Shown in pieces: positions 35,301 through 44,498 of a stretch of 56,469 bases of DNA; position 1 is the stretch's first letter; the number at the start of each line of letters is the position of its first letter. The translations under genes and the position numbers were made by a program. The stretch covers positions 1-56,469 of the forward strand of contig NZ_QTTQ01000013.1 in NCBI RefSeq assembly GCF_003384935.1, given 5' to 3'. The DNA comes from Lutibacter oceani. Its GTDB lineage: Bacteria; Bacteroidota; Bacteroidia; Flavobacteriales; Flavobacteriaceae. Under the pieces are notes generated by a model. That model ran no database searches, had not been told where the DNA came from, and saw only the letters and a list, made by a program, of their open reading frames with translations.

Positions 35301-35603
35301 ATGAAACGACGTATTTTTCTGTCTATAATTTACTTGATATTATCTTGTAAAAACAATAATCATCCTCATAAAATAGAACCAAGTATTAATACCGAAAATT
35401 TAGTAGCCATACTTGATACTATTTGGAAAACCGAGCAAGAACCCACACGACTAAGAGATTCTATTGGAACAGCATTGGGTTTTGAATCTGATGCGTTTAA
35501 AAAACAAAACGACATTTATCATAAAAACCACGAAATTAACGAGAAAAAAGTATTATAGATACTAGATTCTCATGGTTGGCCAAATAAAAACGTAATAGGT
35601 GTC
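35301..35603 (+). pseudogene. DUF6624-like lipoprotein gene, nonsense-mutated and truncated
   Basis: The intact part encodes 85 aa with a lipoprotein signal (IYLILSCKNN) and AILDTIWKTEQEPTRLRDSIG, like the start of DUF6624 proteins. A TAG (35556-35558) interrupts it; beyond it the same frame reads ILDSHGWPNKNVIGVQ, the family's conserved tail motif. After about 35603 the sequence becomes that of the duplicated cassette copy 2, so the 3' end is lost at that junction. The family name is from memory. Confidence 0.6.
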
Positions 35604-35804
35604 CAACTAAAACTTAACAAGTTATAAAATCACATAAAATAATGATTTTTAAAACATTATAGTTGTAATCAATAAATTAATTATTTTTTTTGTATATTTA
35701 AGTACGCATTTTTTGAGTGAAATGCATCCATTTCATGCCATTAACTGAATTTGGCCTATGTCATAGCTTCATCCCATAATTATTTTAAACTAAAACATGT
35801 AATT

Positions 35805-37505
35805 ATGAAAAGCTTTTTTTCTTATTTCCGTTTATACTATTGCCAAAAGCAATTAAAAAAATTAAATTCATATCTATTTTTAATACTCCCAATCATAACT
35901 CTTTTCCTGTTTTCTTGTGGGAATAGGTATATGAATAAAAAAATAGATTTAGAAAAAAATGATAAAATAACTGTTCTCCAAAAATATAAGGCTAAAAAGT
36001 ATTTTATCCTACACGATCAACAATCAGACACTCACCTTTACAACGTAATATTGGATGAATTTAATAAAAAAATTAAGGCGCAAACATCTGAAATTGATGA
36101 TTTACATACATTTTATAAACCAGTAGCTGGAGAAAAATCACATTCGTACAAAAAAAAGTTAGGCGATCCTAAATCAGAAATCCATTTGTACTCGAGCTCC
36201 CCAATTTATACTGACGCAAAAAATATTGTTGATATTCCACTTGATAAAATAGACAGTATTATTGTTCATGAAAGTGATACCGGTCATGAAGTATTAAAAG
36301 TGGTTGGTATAACAGCTGGAACTTTAGTAGTAGTAACAGCTTTAGTTGCAGCTTTAAAAAGTTCTTGTCCTTTTGTTTATTCAAATGACGGAACATTGTT
36401 CACTTTTGAGGGTGAACTTTACCCAGGCGCCATTAGACCCTCAATGGAACGAAACGACTATTTTCAATTGAAACATATTAAAGGAAAAGAAAATAGCTAT
36501 CGTATTAAAGTATCTAATGAACTCAAGGAAATTCAATATACAAACAGTTTAAACTTAATTGAAGTTTTACACCCTGAAAATAGTGAGGCTATGATTGACC
36601 AGAACGGAAAAATTCATACAATTAAAAACCCTATTTCTCCTTTTGAAATGATTGTTGGAAACCAACCTTCTAATCCTGAAATTGTTGAAGATTCAGATAA
36701 TAATTCTTTCCATTTTAATGCTATTACAGACAGTTTTGAATTTCAAACATTGAAATTAAAATTCAATCGCCCTCAAGAAAAAGATAAGGTAAAGCTCGTT
36801 TTACGACTCAAAAACTCCTATTGGCTGGATTACACATTTGGAAAATTTTATAAAAAATTTGGAAGCTCATTTAATGAGTTTCAGAAGAAAAACAGAAACC
36901 AACCCTATGAAAAATCTTTAAAATGGATGAAAGAACAAGGTATACCATTGGAAATCCTTATAAGAAATAATGAGGAATGGACGTTGGTAGAATCCTTAAA
37001 TATGGTAGGTCCACTTGCATTTAGAGATATCGTAGTTCCTATAGACCTAAAAAGCAACTCATTTAAGCCTCTTGAAATTATGCTGAGATGTGGATTTATG
37101 TTTTGGGAAGTAGATAAAGTTGCTGCTGATTTTTCTGAAAATTTACCTGTTATTGTAAACAATTTGAAGCCTTTTAGAGCTATTGATCAAGATGGGAATG
37201 ATGTTTTAAAGTTCCTAACTGAAAAAGATGATCAATATCTTGTACAACCAAATATTGGAGATCAAGTTTACGTTAGTTTTAAAAATAATTCCGAGGATTT
37301 AAAAGATGGGAAAAAAACTATTTTCCTTGAAAATAGAGGTTATTATGAATATATAAGAAATTTTTCTGGAACCTCTAATAAGTTAGAATTAATGACCTTC
37401 AGAAATCCAGGAACTTTCACGAAATTTTCAGAAAAAATGTACTATGACTTCATCTCCGGAGAACAAGCTTTAGAAGAACTCGCAATTTTTGATATAGCAA
37501 AATAA
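35805..37505 (+). CDS. large lipoprotein of unknown function, copy 2
   Basis: 566 aa from ATG 35805, the same length as copy 1 and alignable without obvious gaps. The lipobox LFSC, the internal hydrophobic helix (VVGITAGTLVVVTALVAALK), the CPFVYSNDGTLFTFEGELYPGA block and the C-terminal ELAIFDIAK are all kept. Differences are scattered substitutions, many of them conservative, and no stop codons occur, so both copies appear to be maintained as functional genes. The radical SAM gene follows 30 nt downstream. Confidence 0.75.
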   Translation: MKSFFSYFRLYYCQKQLKKLNSYLFLILPIITLFLFSCGNRYMNKKIDLEKNDKITVLQKYKAKKYFILHDQQSDTHLYNVILDEFNKKIKAQTSEIDDLHTFYKPVAGEKSHSYKKKLGDPKSEIHLYSSSPIYTDAKNIVDIPLDKIDSIIVHESDTGHEVLKVVGITAGTLVVVTALVAALKSSCPFVYSNDGTLFTFEGELYPGAIRPSMERNDYFQLKHIKGKENSYRIKVSNELKEIQYTNSLNLIEVLHPENSEAMIDQNGKIHTIKNPISPFEMIVGNQPSNPEIVEDSDNNSFHFNAITDSFEFQTLKLKFNRPQEKDKVKLVLRLKNSYWLDYTFGKFYKKFGSSFNEFQKKNRNQPYEKSLKWMKEQGIPLEILIRNNEEWTLVESLNMVGPLAFRDIVVPIDLKSNSFKPLEIMLRCGFMFWEVDKVAADFSENLPVIVNNLKPFRAIDQDGNDVLKFLTEKDDQYLVQPNIGDQVYVSFKNNSEDLKDGKKTIFLENRGYYEYIRNFSGTSNKLELMTFRNPGTFTKFSEKMYYDFISGEQALEELAIFDIAK

Positions 37506-37535
37506 AAGGAAACACGGTCTAAATTTTATATAAAT

Positions 37536-38687
37536 ATGGCAATAAAAATTTTGTTTGGAAGGCAGGTTTTCGCTTTTCGCGTAAAAATGAGATGGTATAT
37601 TTTCATCCTTGCATTGTCCTCTTATAAAAATCCAATAACTGCTATAAAAGGGTTAATGTATTTGATTAAAATTAGAAAAAATGTGAAAGGAAAGAAAGTA
37701 ATTAAAAAACTCGTCTATCATGAAGGAGCATATTACTTTGGAGCTTATGTTCCTCCTTGGAATAGCAAACTCTTCAAGCATTTTGTGATCGACAAATTAA
37801 ATAAGTTCAAACCAACCAATTTAAAGTCTAACAGGTTTAACAATATCTTTTTTGCCATCACAAAAAAATGCCCCTTGCAATGTGCTCATTGTTTTGAATG
37901 GGATGAATTGAATAAAAAAGAAGTTTTGGAGCTTGACAAGATTTTTGAAATTTTGAAAAATTTAGAAGAATTTGGATTTAACCAATTAATACTTTCTGGA
38001 GGTGAACCAATGACCCGACTAAAATGGGTTTATAAAATACTATCTCATCTGAAAAACAACGTAAATTGCTGGATTTTTACATCAGGATACAACTTAAACA
38101 GAGAAAATGCTATTAAATTAAAAAATGAAGGACTTAAAGGAGTTTTTATTAGTCTAGATCATTATGAAAAGGAAATTCACAATGAATTTAGAGGAAATGA
38201 AAAATCTTATAATTGGGTGATAAATGGTGTTAATAATGCTAACCAAGCTGGCCTATTAGTCTGTCTTTCTGTTTGTATTACTAAAGAAATGGCTAACAAA
38301 AAAGATTTAATGAATTATATGTCACTTGCAAAAAAATTGGGTGTCGCTTTTGTTCAGTTTCTAGAGCCCAAAGCGGTTGGCCATTTTAAAGGAAAAGATG
38401 TATTGTTAAATGATACACAAATTGAATTATTAGAAGATGTTTACCAGTTATATAACACGGATAAAGACTATAAAAAATATCCGATTATTATGTATCATGG
38501 ATATCATCAACGTAGAATAGGGTGTTTTAATGCTGGGCATACAGGTTTATACATTAATACAGATGGAAATTTAAATGCCTGTCCATTTTGTCATTCAGAT
38601 GAAAATAACGGAAATTTTAATATTAAAGAGCAGATAAACCAAATTGTTGAAAGAGGATGTGTTGAATATGGTGCAATTGAGATGTGA
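37536..38687 (+). CDS. radical SAM protein with SPASM-like C-terminus, copy 2
   Basis: 383 aa, equal in length to copy 1. CPLQCAHC keeps the three cluster cysteines, and SGGEP and the four C-terminal cysteines (GCFNAGH, CPFC, RGCVEYG) are also conserved. The few differences lie mainly outside these motifs. Its pairing with the lipoprotein gene in both copies makes functional linkage likely. Product chemistry is unknown. Confidence 0.85.
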   Translation: MAIKILFGRQVFAFRVKMRWYIFILALSSYKNPITAIKGLMYLIKIRKNVKGKKVIKKLVYHEGAYYFGAYVPPWNSKLFKHFVIDKLNKFKPTNLKSNRFNNIFFAITKKCPLQCAHCFEWDELNKKEVLELDKIFEILKNLEEFGFNQLILSGGEPMTRLKWVYKILSHLKNNVNCWIFTSGYNLNRENAIKLKNEGLKGVFISLDHYEKEIHNEFRGNEKSYNWVINGVNNANQAGLLVCLSVCITKEMANKKDLMNYMSLAKKLGVAFVQFLEPKAVGHFKGKDVLLNDTQIELLEDVYQLYNTDKDYKKYPIIMYHGYHQRRIGCFNAGHTGLYINTDGNLNACPFCHSDENNGNFNIKEQINQIVERGCVEYGAIEM

Positions 38688-39095
38688 TAATCCCCCACTC
38701 TTTTAATTCCCGTCTCAATCTTTTCAATTAAAACTTATGAGATTTAGGGTGTGAAATTTTCGAGCTGATTTTCATTAAAAATTTTACAACTAATTACAAT
38801 TTCTTAATATTCAACAAGAAAAATCTATTAAACGCACTTAAAACTTTATTTATCAATATTTTAAAAATTCAACAAAATTAAAAATAACACTTTTTTTATA
38901 GGACAGATACTCGTTTATTTAGGTAAAATTACCAGAAAAGCTACTATAGAAGATTTATTGGGTACTATTTTTGCTAATTTTTGTATCAGAAAACAAATAG
39001 TTAGTGATATTTATTTTATATTAAACTTATTGAAAATGTTGGTAAAGAACATTTATTGTTCTTCGTTTTCTAAAATCAGAAAAAATTAAAAATAA
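38688..39095. other. non-coding region after copy 2
   Basis: About 400 nt. The first 300 nt match the region after copy 1, including the remnant frame starting at 38898. Near the end a 6-bp inverted repeat AAGAAC-N7-GTTCTT (39045-39063) lies 32 nt before the next gene and could be an operator or a short hairpin. Confidence 0.5.
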
Positions 39096-40256
39096 ATGAT
39101 TAAAAAAATTAATATTCTATATTTTCTTTTTATAACTATAGCATTTTATGCACAAAAAAATACAATCCCTTTTAAAGTAAATGCTCTTTTTGATTTGACT
39201 AATATTGAAACATTAGGACTTACTAATGCTGAAAAGAAAGAAAATATTACCATATTTTCACCACAAAACAATGAAAATAAATACAATCACGGAGTTGTTT
39301 TATTTCCATTTAAAGGAATGCTTTATGCCCAATGGCAAAGTTCTTCTAAAGATGAAGATGGTGCTGATACACAAGTTTTTTACTCAAGAAGTACAGATGG
39401 TAAACAATGGAGTAAACCCAAAGCTTTAACAAACAAATATAAATATGGAATTAAAACTAGCGGAGGCTGGTGGAGCGATGGTGAATTTTTAGTGGCATAT
39501 ATTTGTGTATGGCCAAATCAAAAAAATACCCTAAAACAAGGATATACTGAGTATGTTAAATCTACTAATGGCATCAATTGGGAAACTCCAAAGCCTCTTT
39601 TAACTAAAAAAAACAAACCTATACTTGGAATTATTGAACAGGATATTCATGCATTGCCTAATGGCAGACTTATTACTGCTTTTCATATGCAACCCGGATT
39701 AATTGCAACCCCATTTTATTCAGATGATCCTTTGGGAATATCTGGTTGGAAAGCTGGAAAAATGAAAAACTTACCATCTAGAAAAGGAATAAGTAGAGAA
39801 ATTGAGCCAAGTTGGTTTTATAGAAAAGACAGTGCCATAGTAATGATTTTTCGAGATCAAAATAGTACTTTTAAAAAATTAGCTGCAGTAAGTAAGGATA
39901 ACGGTTTAAATTGGACAACACCTCAAATTATTGATACTCCAGACTCTAGAGCAAAACAAAGTGCTGGTAATTTACCTGATGGAACTGCATTTATGGTTAA
40001 CAATCCTTCAGGAAACAAAACCAGGTATCCACTTGTAATAACGCTTAGTAGAGATGGTTTTGTATTCAACAAAGCTTATTTATTACGAAGTGGCGGAAAG
40101 GATCTTCAACCAATGAGATACAACGGTAAATATAAACGAATTGGCTACAGCTACCCTAAAAGTGTAATTTGGAATAATTATTTATATGTTTCTTATGCCA
40201 CAAATAAGGAAGATGTGGAGCTAACTAGAATTCCAATTTCCAGCTTAATATATTAG
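39096..40256 (+). CDS. exported sialidase-like (BNR-repeat) protein
   Basis: 386 aa with a signal peptide (MIKKINILYFLFITIAFYAQ). BNR/Asp-box-like segments recur: YSRSTDGKQWSKP, VKSTNGINWETP, VSKDNGLNWTTP and LSRDGFVFNKA, giving the six-bladed sialidase fold. Catalytic residues of true GH33 enzymes cannot be confirmed, so it may act on another glycan. It is followed by an MFS transporter and a GH130-like enzyme, a plausible small glycan-use cluster. Confidence 0.8.
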   Translation: MIKKINILYFLFITIAFYAQKNTIPFKVNALFDLTNIETLGLTNAEKKENITIFSPQNNENKYNHGVVLFPFKGMLYAQWQSSSKDEDGADTQVFYSRSTDGKQWSKPKALTNKYKYGIKTSGGWWSDGEFLVAYICVWPNQKNTLKQGYTEYVKSTNGINWETPKPLLTKKNKPILGIIEQDIHALPNGRLITAFHMQPGLIATPFYSDDPLGISGWKAGKMKNLPSRKGISREIEPSWFYRKDSAIVMIFRDQNSTFKKLAAVSKDNGLNWTTPQIIDTPDSRAKQSAGNLPDGTAFMVNNPSGNKTRYPLVITLSRDGFVFNKAYLLRSGGKDLQPMRYNGKYKRIGYSYPKSVIWNNYLYVSYATNKEDVELTRIPISSLIY

Positions 40257-40381
40257 TAATAATATTTAAGGTCTAATACTTATTTACAACCCGAAATTTA
40301 AATATAAGATGTCTTTTCTAAAAACAAAATCTACTATATTTGCGCAAATTATAAGATAAATCCTGAAAGGATATAATTAAT

Positions 40382-41524
40382 ATGGAATTAAAAATTAAAC
40401 AGCGTGCTGCATTAAGCACTTATTTTTTTTTAACTGGACTCTGTTTTGCCACTTGGGCTTCCAGAATTCCAACAATTAAAACATTTTTTAATTTTAATGA
40501 AGCCGAACTTGGTACCATACTTTTAGCAATGCCAATAAGTTCAATGATTGGTCTTCCAATTTCTGGATGGATTATTTCAAAATTCAACAGTAGAATTCCA
40601 ATAATTATCTCCTTTTTATTCTTTTCAATTTCCTTAATTTTAATTGGATATGCAACATCTTCTTTTTTATTAATTACTGCTATTTGTGTGTTCTCATTTT
40701 GTATGAGAATTTTAAATATTGCAATGAATACGCAATCTATAACCCTTCAAAAACAATTTAAAAAGAAAATTGTAAGTTCTTTTCACGGACTTTGGAGTAC
40801 TGGCGGATTAATTGGTGTTGGGTTTTCAACACTTATGGTAAAGATGGATGTATCTATTGCAAACCACCTATTATTAATTGCTGTTTTATCATTAATAATT
40901 GCCTTAATAGCCTTTCTATATTTAATTAAAGGTGATAAATCTACTACTGGAAATAAATTAATTTTTGGAAAACCTGATCCTTTTATTTTTTATTTAGGAA
41001 TACTCGTATTTTTAGCTGCAGTTTGTGAAGGGGGAATGTTTGATTGGAGTGGTGTTTATTTTAAAGAAGTAGTAAATGAAGATGTTTTTACATATGGCTA
41101 TCTTTCTTTTATGACTTGTATGGCTTTATCACGTTTCTTTTCTGATAAATTAATGGATATAGTTGGAATGGCAAAAACATACATTTTAAGTGCTGTTCTT
41201 ATTGCTGCAGGTGTTTCAACTGCAATATTTTTTCCAACTTTTTGGCCATCACTTTTTGGTTTTTGTTTAGTTGGAGTTGGTACTGCTCCTATTTTTCCTA
41301 TGACCTTTATTTTGGCAGGTACATCAAATAAATATTCTCCTGGAATGGCAATTTCAATAATTACAACCTATGCTATTGTTGGAATGTTAATTGGACCTCC
41401 GCTAATTGGCTATTTGGCGCATGCATTTGGTTTAAAATCAGCTTTCTTTATTTTTGTTTTTGCAGGATTGTCTTTTATTCCAGTTTCAAAACTGCTATTT
41501 ATTTATAAAAAGAAAATGGGCTAA
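40382..41524 (+). CDS. MFS transporter
   Basis: 380-aa major-facilitator protein with about 12 hydrophobic segments. FATWASRIPTIKTFFNF in TM1, the loop GLPISGWIISKFNSRIP and the second-half ALSRFFSDKLMDIVG are typical of sugar- or drug-type MFS proteins in Bacteroidota. Its place between the sialidase-like protein and the GH130-like lipoprotein suggests import of a sugar released by them. The substrate is not determined. Confidence 0.85.
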   Translation: MELKIKQRAALSTYFFLTGLCFATWASRIPTIKTFFNFNEAELGTILLAMPISSMIGLPISGWIISKFNSRIPIIISFLFFSISLILIGYATSSFLLITAICVFSFCMRILNIAMNTQSITLQKQFKKKIVSSFHGLWSTGGLIGVGFSTLMVKMDVSIANHLLLIAVLSLIIALIAFLYLIKGDKSTTGNKLIFGKPDPFIFYLGILVFLAAVCEGGMFDWSGVYFKEVVNEDVFTYGYLSFMTCMALSRFFSDKLMDIVGMAKTYILSAVLIAAGVSTAIFFPTFWPSLFGFCLVGVGTAPIFPMTFILAGTSNKYSPGMAISIITTYAIVGMLIGPPLIGYLAHAFGLKSAFFIFVFAGLSFIPVSKLLFIYKKKMG

Positions 41525-41657
41525 GTTTCCTTTATAATTAATTACAAATCAATTAATTAATTTTTATATATTTACATAACTACACTTCTAAATCATCTTA
41601 CTATATTATGATTTAAAATGTTAAAAATTAACTATTTAAACCTTAAATAAAAATATA

Positions 41658-42809
41658 ATGAGATTATTTTTAGTATGTATATCAATAATATTATGTGTTA
41701 GCTGTAATAAAAAAACCACTTTAAAAGAAACTCCACTTACACTTGAATCAGAATGGGCATTTCCACATTTTGAAAAAATTGATAGCCTCAACCCTATTTT
41801 AAGTCCATCAGCAGATTTGGAGTTTACAGACCCAATTACTGGAAATAGTATTAAATGGGAAGAACGAAATGTCCTAAATCCTACTGCTGTAGTTAAGAAT
41901 GGCAAAGTTTATTTATTGTATAGGGCTCAAGATTTAAATGGAACTTCAAGAATTGGAATGGCTGTTAGTACTGATGGTCTTCATTTTGAAAAAATGCCTG
42001 CTCCAATATTTTTTCCAGATAAAGATACTATGAAAACTTATGAATGGAATTATAAAAAAGATGAGTCTCAACAAACAAATACAGAAGATTGCTATTTCTG
42101 TTATTTTGATGGTGTTGAAGATCCAAGAATTATACAAGCTGAAAATGGAGATTATATTATGACCTATACCTCCTATGATGGAAAAACAGCCAGGTTAAGT
42201 ATTGCTTCATCTAAAGATTTAAAAACTTGGGTAAAACACGGTTTGGTTTTAAAAGATGAAAAATATAAAGACAAATGGTCTAAAGCTGGTGCAATAATTA
42301 GCGAATTACAAGGCAATAAAATGATTGCAAAAAAAATTAATGATAAATATTGGATGTATTTTGGAGATACCGATATTTTTATTGCCTCATCTGTTGATTT
42401 AATAAACTGGGAAGTTGCTGTTGATGAAGAATCTGAAAAATGGATTTCAGTTTTACATCCAAGAAAAGGTTATTTTGATAGCAGATTGGTTGAACCAGGA
42501 CCTTATGCAATGGTTAAAGATGAAGGAATTTTATTAATTTACAATGGTAGTAATGCTGCCAACTTTAATGATAGCTCCTTACCAAAATTCACATATTCAG
42601 CCGGTCAAGCTCTTTTTGATAAAAACGCACCTTATAAATTAATTGACAGAAAAGAAGAGTTTTTTATTCACCCAGATAAAGATTATGAAAAAGTAGGCGA
42701 AGTAAATGAAGTTTGTTTTGTTGAAGGTTTAGTTTATTTTAAAGAAAAATGGTTTTTATATTATGGTACTGCAGACTCTAAAATTGCTGTGGCAACCTAT
42801 ATAAAATAA
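41658..42809 (+). CDS. GH130/GH43-like five-bladed glycosidase lipoprotein
   Basis: 383 aa with a lipoprotein signal (LFLVCISIILCVSC, lipid Cys16). WEERNVLNPTAVVKNGKVYLLYRAQD, TSRIGMAVSTDGLHFEK, GVEDPRIIQ, YIMTYTSYDGK and the late VEPGPYAMVKDEGILLIYNGSN match the β-propeller of GH130 and related enzymes (the ED of GVEDPR is a conserved active-site pair). GH130 members cleave or phosphorolyse β-mannosides. Being a lipoprotein, this one would work outside the cytoplasm, where phosphorolysis is unlikely. Final gene of the glycan cluster. Confidence 0.82.
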   Translation: MRLFLVCISIILCVSCNKKTTLKETPLTLESEWAFPHFEKIDSLNPILSPSADLEFTDPITGNSIKWEERNVLNPTAVVKNGKVYLLYRAQDLNGTSRIGMAVSTDGLHFEKMPAPIFFPDKDTMKTYEWNYKKDESQQTNTEDCYFCYFDGVEDPRIIQAENGDYIMTYTSYDGKTARLSIASSKDLKTWVKHGLVLKDEKYKDKWSKAGAIISELQGNKMIAKKINDKYWMYFGDTDIFIASSVDLINWEVAVDEESEKWISVLHPRKGYFDSRLVEPGPYAMVKDEGILLIYNGSNAANFNDSSLPKFTYSAGQALFDKNAPYKLIDRKEEFFIHPDKDYEKVGEVNEVCFVEGLVYFKEKWFLYYGTADSKIAVATYIK

Positions 42810-42814
42810 CAATT

Positions 42815-42961
42815 ATGGCCAAAAAAGGACAAGCTAAAAACACCAAAAACAAGGCAAAACATTCCAAGTTAATGGCTAAAAAAAAGAATAAATTAAAACA
42901 AGAAAAAGAACTTCATAAAAATCGCTTAAAGGCTATTATTAAAAAAGCACAACAATCATAA
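42815..42961 (+). CDS. tiny Lys-rich protein (48 aa)
   Basis: 48-aa ORF starting 5 nt after the GH130 stop: it begins MAKKGQAKNTKNKAKHSKLM and is more than 35 % lysine. It is probably a nucleic-acid- or ribosome-associated basic protein. An excellent terminator follows at once, which supports a real transcript end here. A second Lys-rich mini-protein lies on the other strand on the far side of that terminator. Confidence 0.55.
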   Translation: MAKKGQAKNTKNKAKHSKLMAKKKNKLKQEKELHKNRLKAIIKKAQQS

Positions 42962-42966
42962 AAAAG

Positions 42967-42998
42967 AAAACCTTGTTTAAATAAACAAGGTTTTTTTT
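42967..42998. terminator. bidirectional intrinsic terminator
   Basis: Perfect hairpin AAAACCTTGTTTA / TAAACAAGGTTTT with a 2-nt loop, followed by T8 on the plus strand and preceded by A-rich sequence (T-tract on the minus strand). It separates the two convergent Lys-rich mini-genes. Confidence 0.9.
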
Positions 42999-43006
42999 AA
43001 TAATTA

Positions 43007-43111
43007 TTATTCGTACTTAGGTTTTTTATCCCTTTTTGCAGCCTTCTTTTCTTTTGCAGTTTTAAGAGGCTCCTTTTTTACGTTTTTCTTAGCATCTTGA
43101 CTTTTTGACAT
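43007..43111 (-). CDS. tiny Lys-rich protein (34 aa)
   Basis: 34-aa ORF on the minus strand, beginning MSKSQDAKKNVKKEP and ending KRDKKPKYE, about 40 % lysine. It converges on the 48-aa Lys-rich gene over the shared terminator. Function unknown. Confidence 0.45.
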   Translation of the reverse strand: MSKSQDAKKNVKKEPLKTAKEKKAAKRDKKPKYE

Positions 43112-43307
43112 AATAGTTAAATTTAAAGTTTTTCAACAAAGTAAATATAATTATTATTTCAATCTGTTTTAATTAATTAACTGTTAAAATTATATTATAA
43201 AAAATGTATTTTTGTTACTTGTGCACCAATTTATTATAAGTTTTAATAATCAATTTTGTGCAAAAAATTAACCTAAACCAAACTTTAACACTCATACACT
43301 ATTACAA

Positions 43308-44474
43308 ATGATTACTAACACTTCTCGCCTACACGTTGTAGATGCTTTACGTGGCTTTGCAATTGTATCTATTATGTTGCTTCACAATATTGAACATTTT
43401 GATTTTTATTACACTCCTGAAAATATTCCTGCTTGGATCGCCTCTATAGATACAATAATTTGGGATAGTTTATTCTTTTTGTTTGGTGGTAAATCATATG
43501 CTATTTTTGCCTTTTTATTTGGGCTAACTTTCTTTATACAATCCAATAATCAAGAAAAAAGAGGAAAAGATTTTAGAGCTAGGTTTGCTTGGAGGTTGGT
43601 TTTACTTTTTGGGTTTGGACTTATAAATTCAGCATTTTTTCAAGGTGATATTTTAACAATTTATGCAGTTATAGGTTTCTTTTTAATTCCTGTAGCAAAA
43701 CTTAATAATAAAACCATTTTTTTTATCGCCTTGTTTTTAATGTTACAACCCTATGAATGGTTCAGTTATTTTACTGCTCTGCAAAACCCAATAGTTGACA
43801 TTGCTGATCCTGTTTCATGGTCTTATTTTGGAAAAATGAACCCTTATATTGAAGGAAATTCATTAATTGATACTTTTATAGGAAACTTAACTAATGGAAA
43901 AATTGCTGTTATTCTTTGGAATTGGGAAAATGGTCGTGTTTTTCAAATTTTAGCGTTATTTATGTTTGGGATGTTAGCTGGAAGAAAGTCTTTATTTGTA
44001 GTTTCTGAAAAAAACAAACAGTTTTGGATTAAAACATTAATTATTGCATCCATTCTATTTATTCCTTTGTATTTTATTAAAAATAATTTACCTAATTGGA
44101 TTGCTTTTGAAAATATATTACGTCCGTTACTAACAATTGAAACTTCATGGACAAATATTGCATTTTTGCTGGTTTTGGTTTCAGGATTCACCTTATTGTT
44201 TCAACTGAAATTAACTCATAAATTTTTAAACCTTTTTTCTCCATTAGGAAAAATGAGTCTTTCTAATTATATTATTCAATCTATTGTAGGTTCCAGTATT
44301 TACTACGGATTTGGTTTTGGTTTGTACAAATATACCAGTCCAACATATGGATTATTAATTGGAATTGTATTGAGTTTATTAATGGGATATTTTTGTCATT
44401 GGTGGATGAAAAATCACAAACATGGACCGCTTGAAGCAATTTGGCATAAACTTACTTGGCTGGGAACAAAGTAA
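43308..44474 (+). CDS. DUF418 family membrane protein
   Basis: 388 aa. The N-terminus RLHVVDALRGFAIVSIMLLHN and the C-terminus LGKMSLSNYIIQSIVGSSIYYGFGFGLY... PLEAIWHKLTWLG are the two signatures of the DUF418/YeiB-like family of polytopic membrane proteins related to acyltransferase-3. Around ten hydrophobic segments lie between. Function is not established. The next gene starts 24 nt later. Confidence 0.88.
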   Translation: MITNTSRLHVVDALRGFAIVSIMLLHNIEHFDFYYTPENIPAWIASIDTIIWDSLFFLFGGKSYAIFAFLFGLTFFIQSNNQEKRGKDFRARFAWRLVLLFGFGLINSAFFQGDILTIYAVIGFFLIPVAKLNNKTIFFIALFLMLQPYEWFSYFTALQNPIVDIADPVSWSYFGKMNPYIEGNSLIDTFIGNLTNGKIAVILWNWENGRVFQILALFMFGMLAGRKSLFVVSEKNKQFWIKTLIIASILFIPLYFIKNNLPNWIAFENILRPLLTIETSWTNIAFLLVLVSGFTLLFQLKLTHKFLNLFSPLGKMSLSNYIIQSIVGSSIYYGFGFGLYKYTSPTYGLLIGIVLSLLMGYFCHWWMKNHKHGPLEAIWHKLTWLGTK

Positions 44475-44498
44475 AATTTATTTCAAAAAAATATATAA

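Larger units (their letters stand above)
35606..38990 (+). repeat. copy 2 of the ~3.4-kb duplicated cassette
   Basis: Matches 22706-26260 throughout. The left end coincides with the truncation of the DUF6624-like gene, giving a sharp boundary. The right end fades out around 38985 shortly after the shared remnant frame. No flanking direct repeats could be confirmed because the displaced 3' part of the DUF6624-like gene is not seen at the right end. Confidence 0.85.

Noticed and set aside
22823..35748. An 8-codon mini-ORF (MQPFLAIN / MHPFHAIN) in the leader of both cassette copies (22823-22849 and 35722-35748), considered as a radical SAM precursor peptide or leader peptide.
   Set aside because: The whole leader is conserved by duplication, and both nucleotide differences inside the mini-ORF change amino acids, so there is no sign of selection on the peptide. 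It is also very short for a precursor.
22706..38990. Insertion-sequence or composite-transposon nature of the duplicated unit.
   Set aside because: No transposase frame, no terminal inverted repeats and no target duplications were found.
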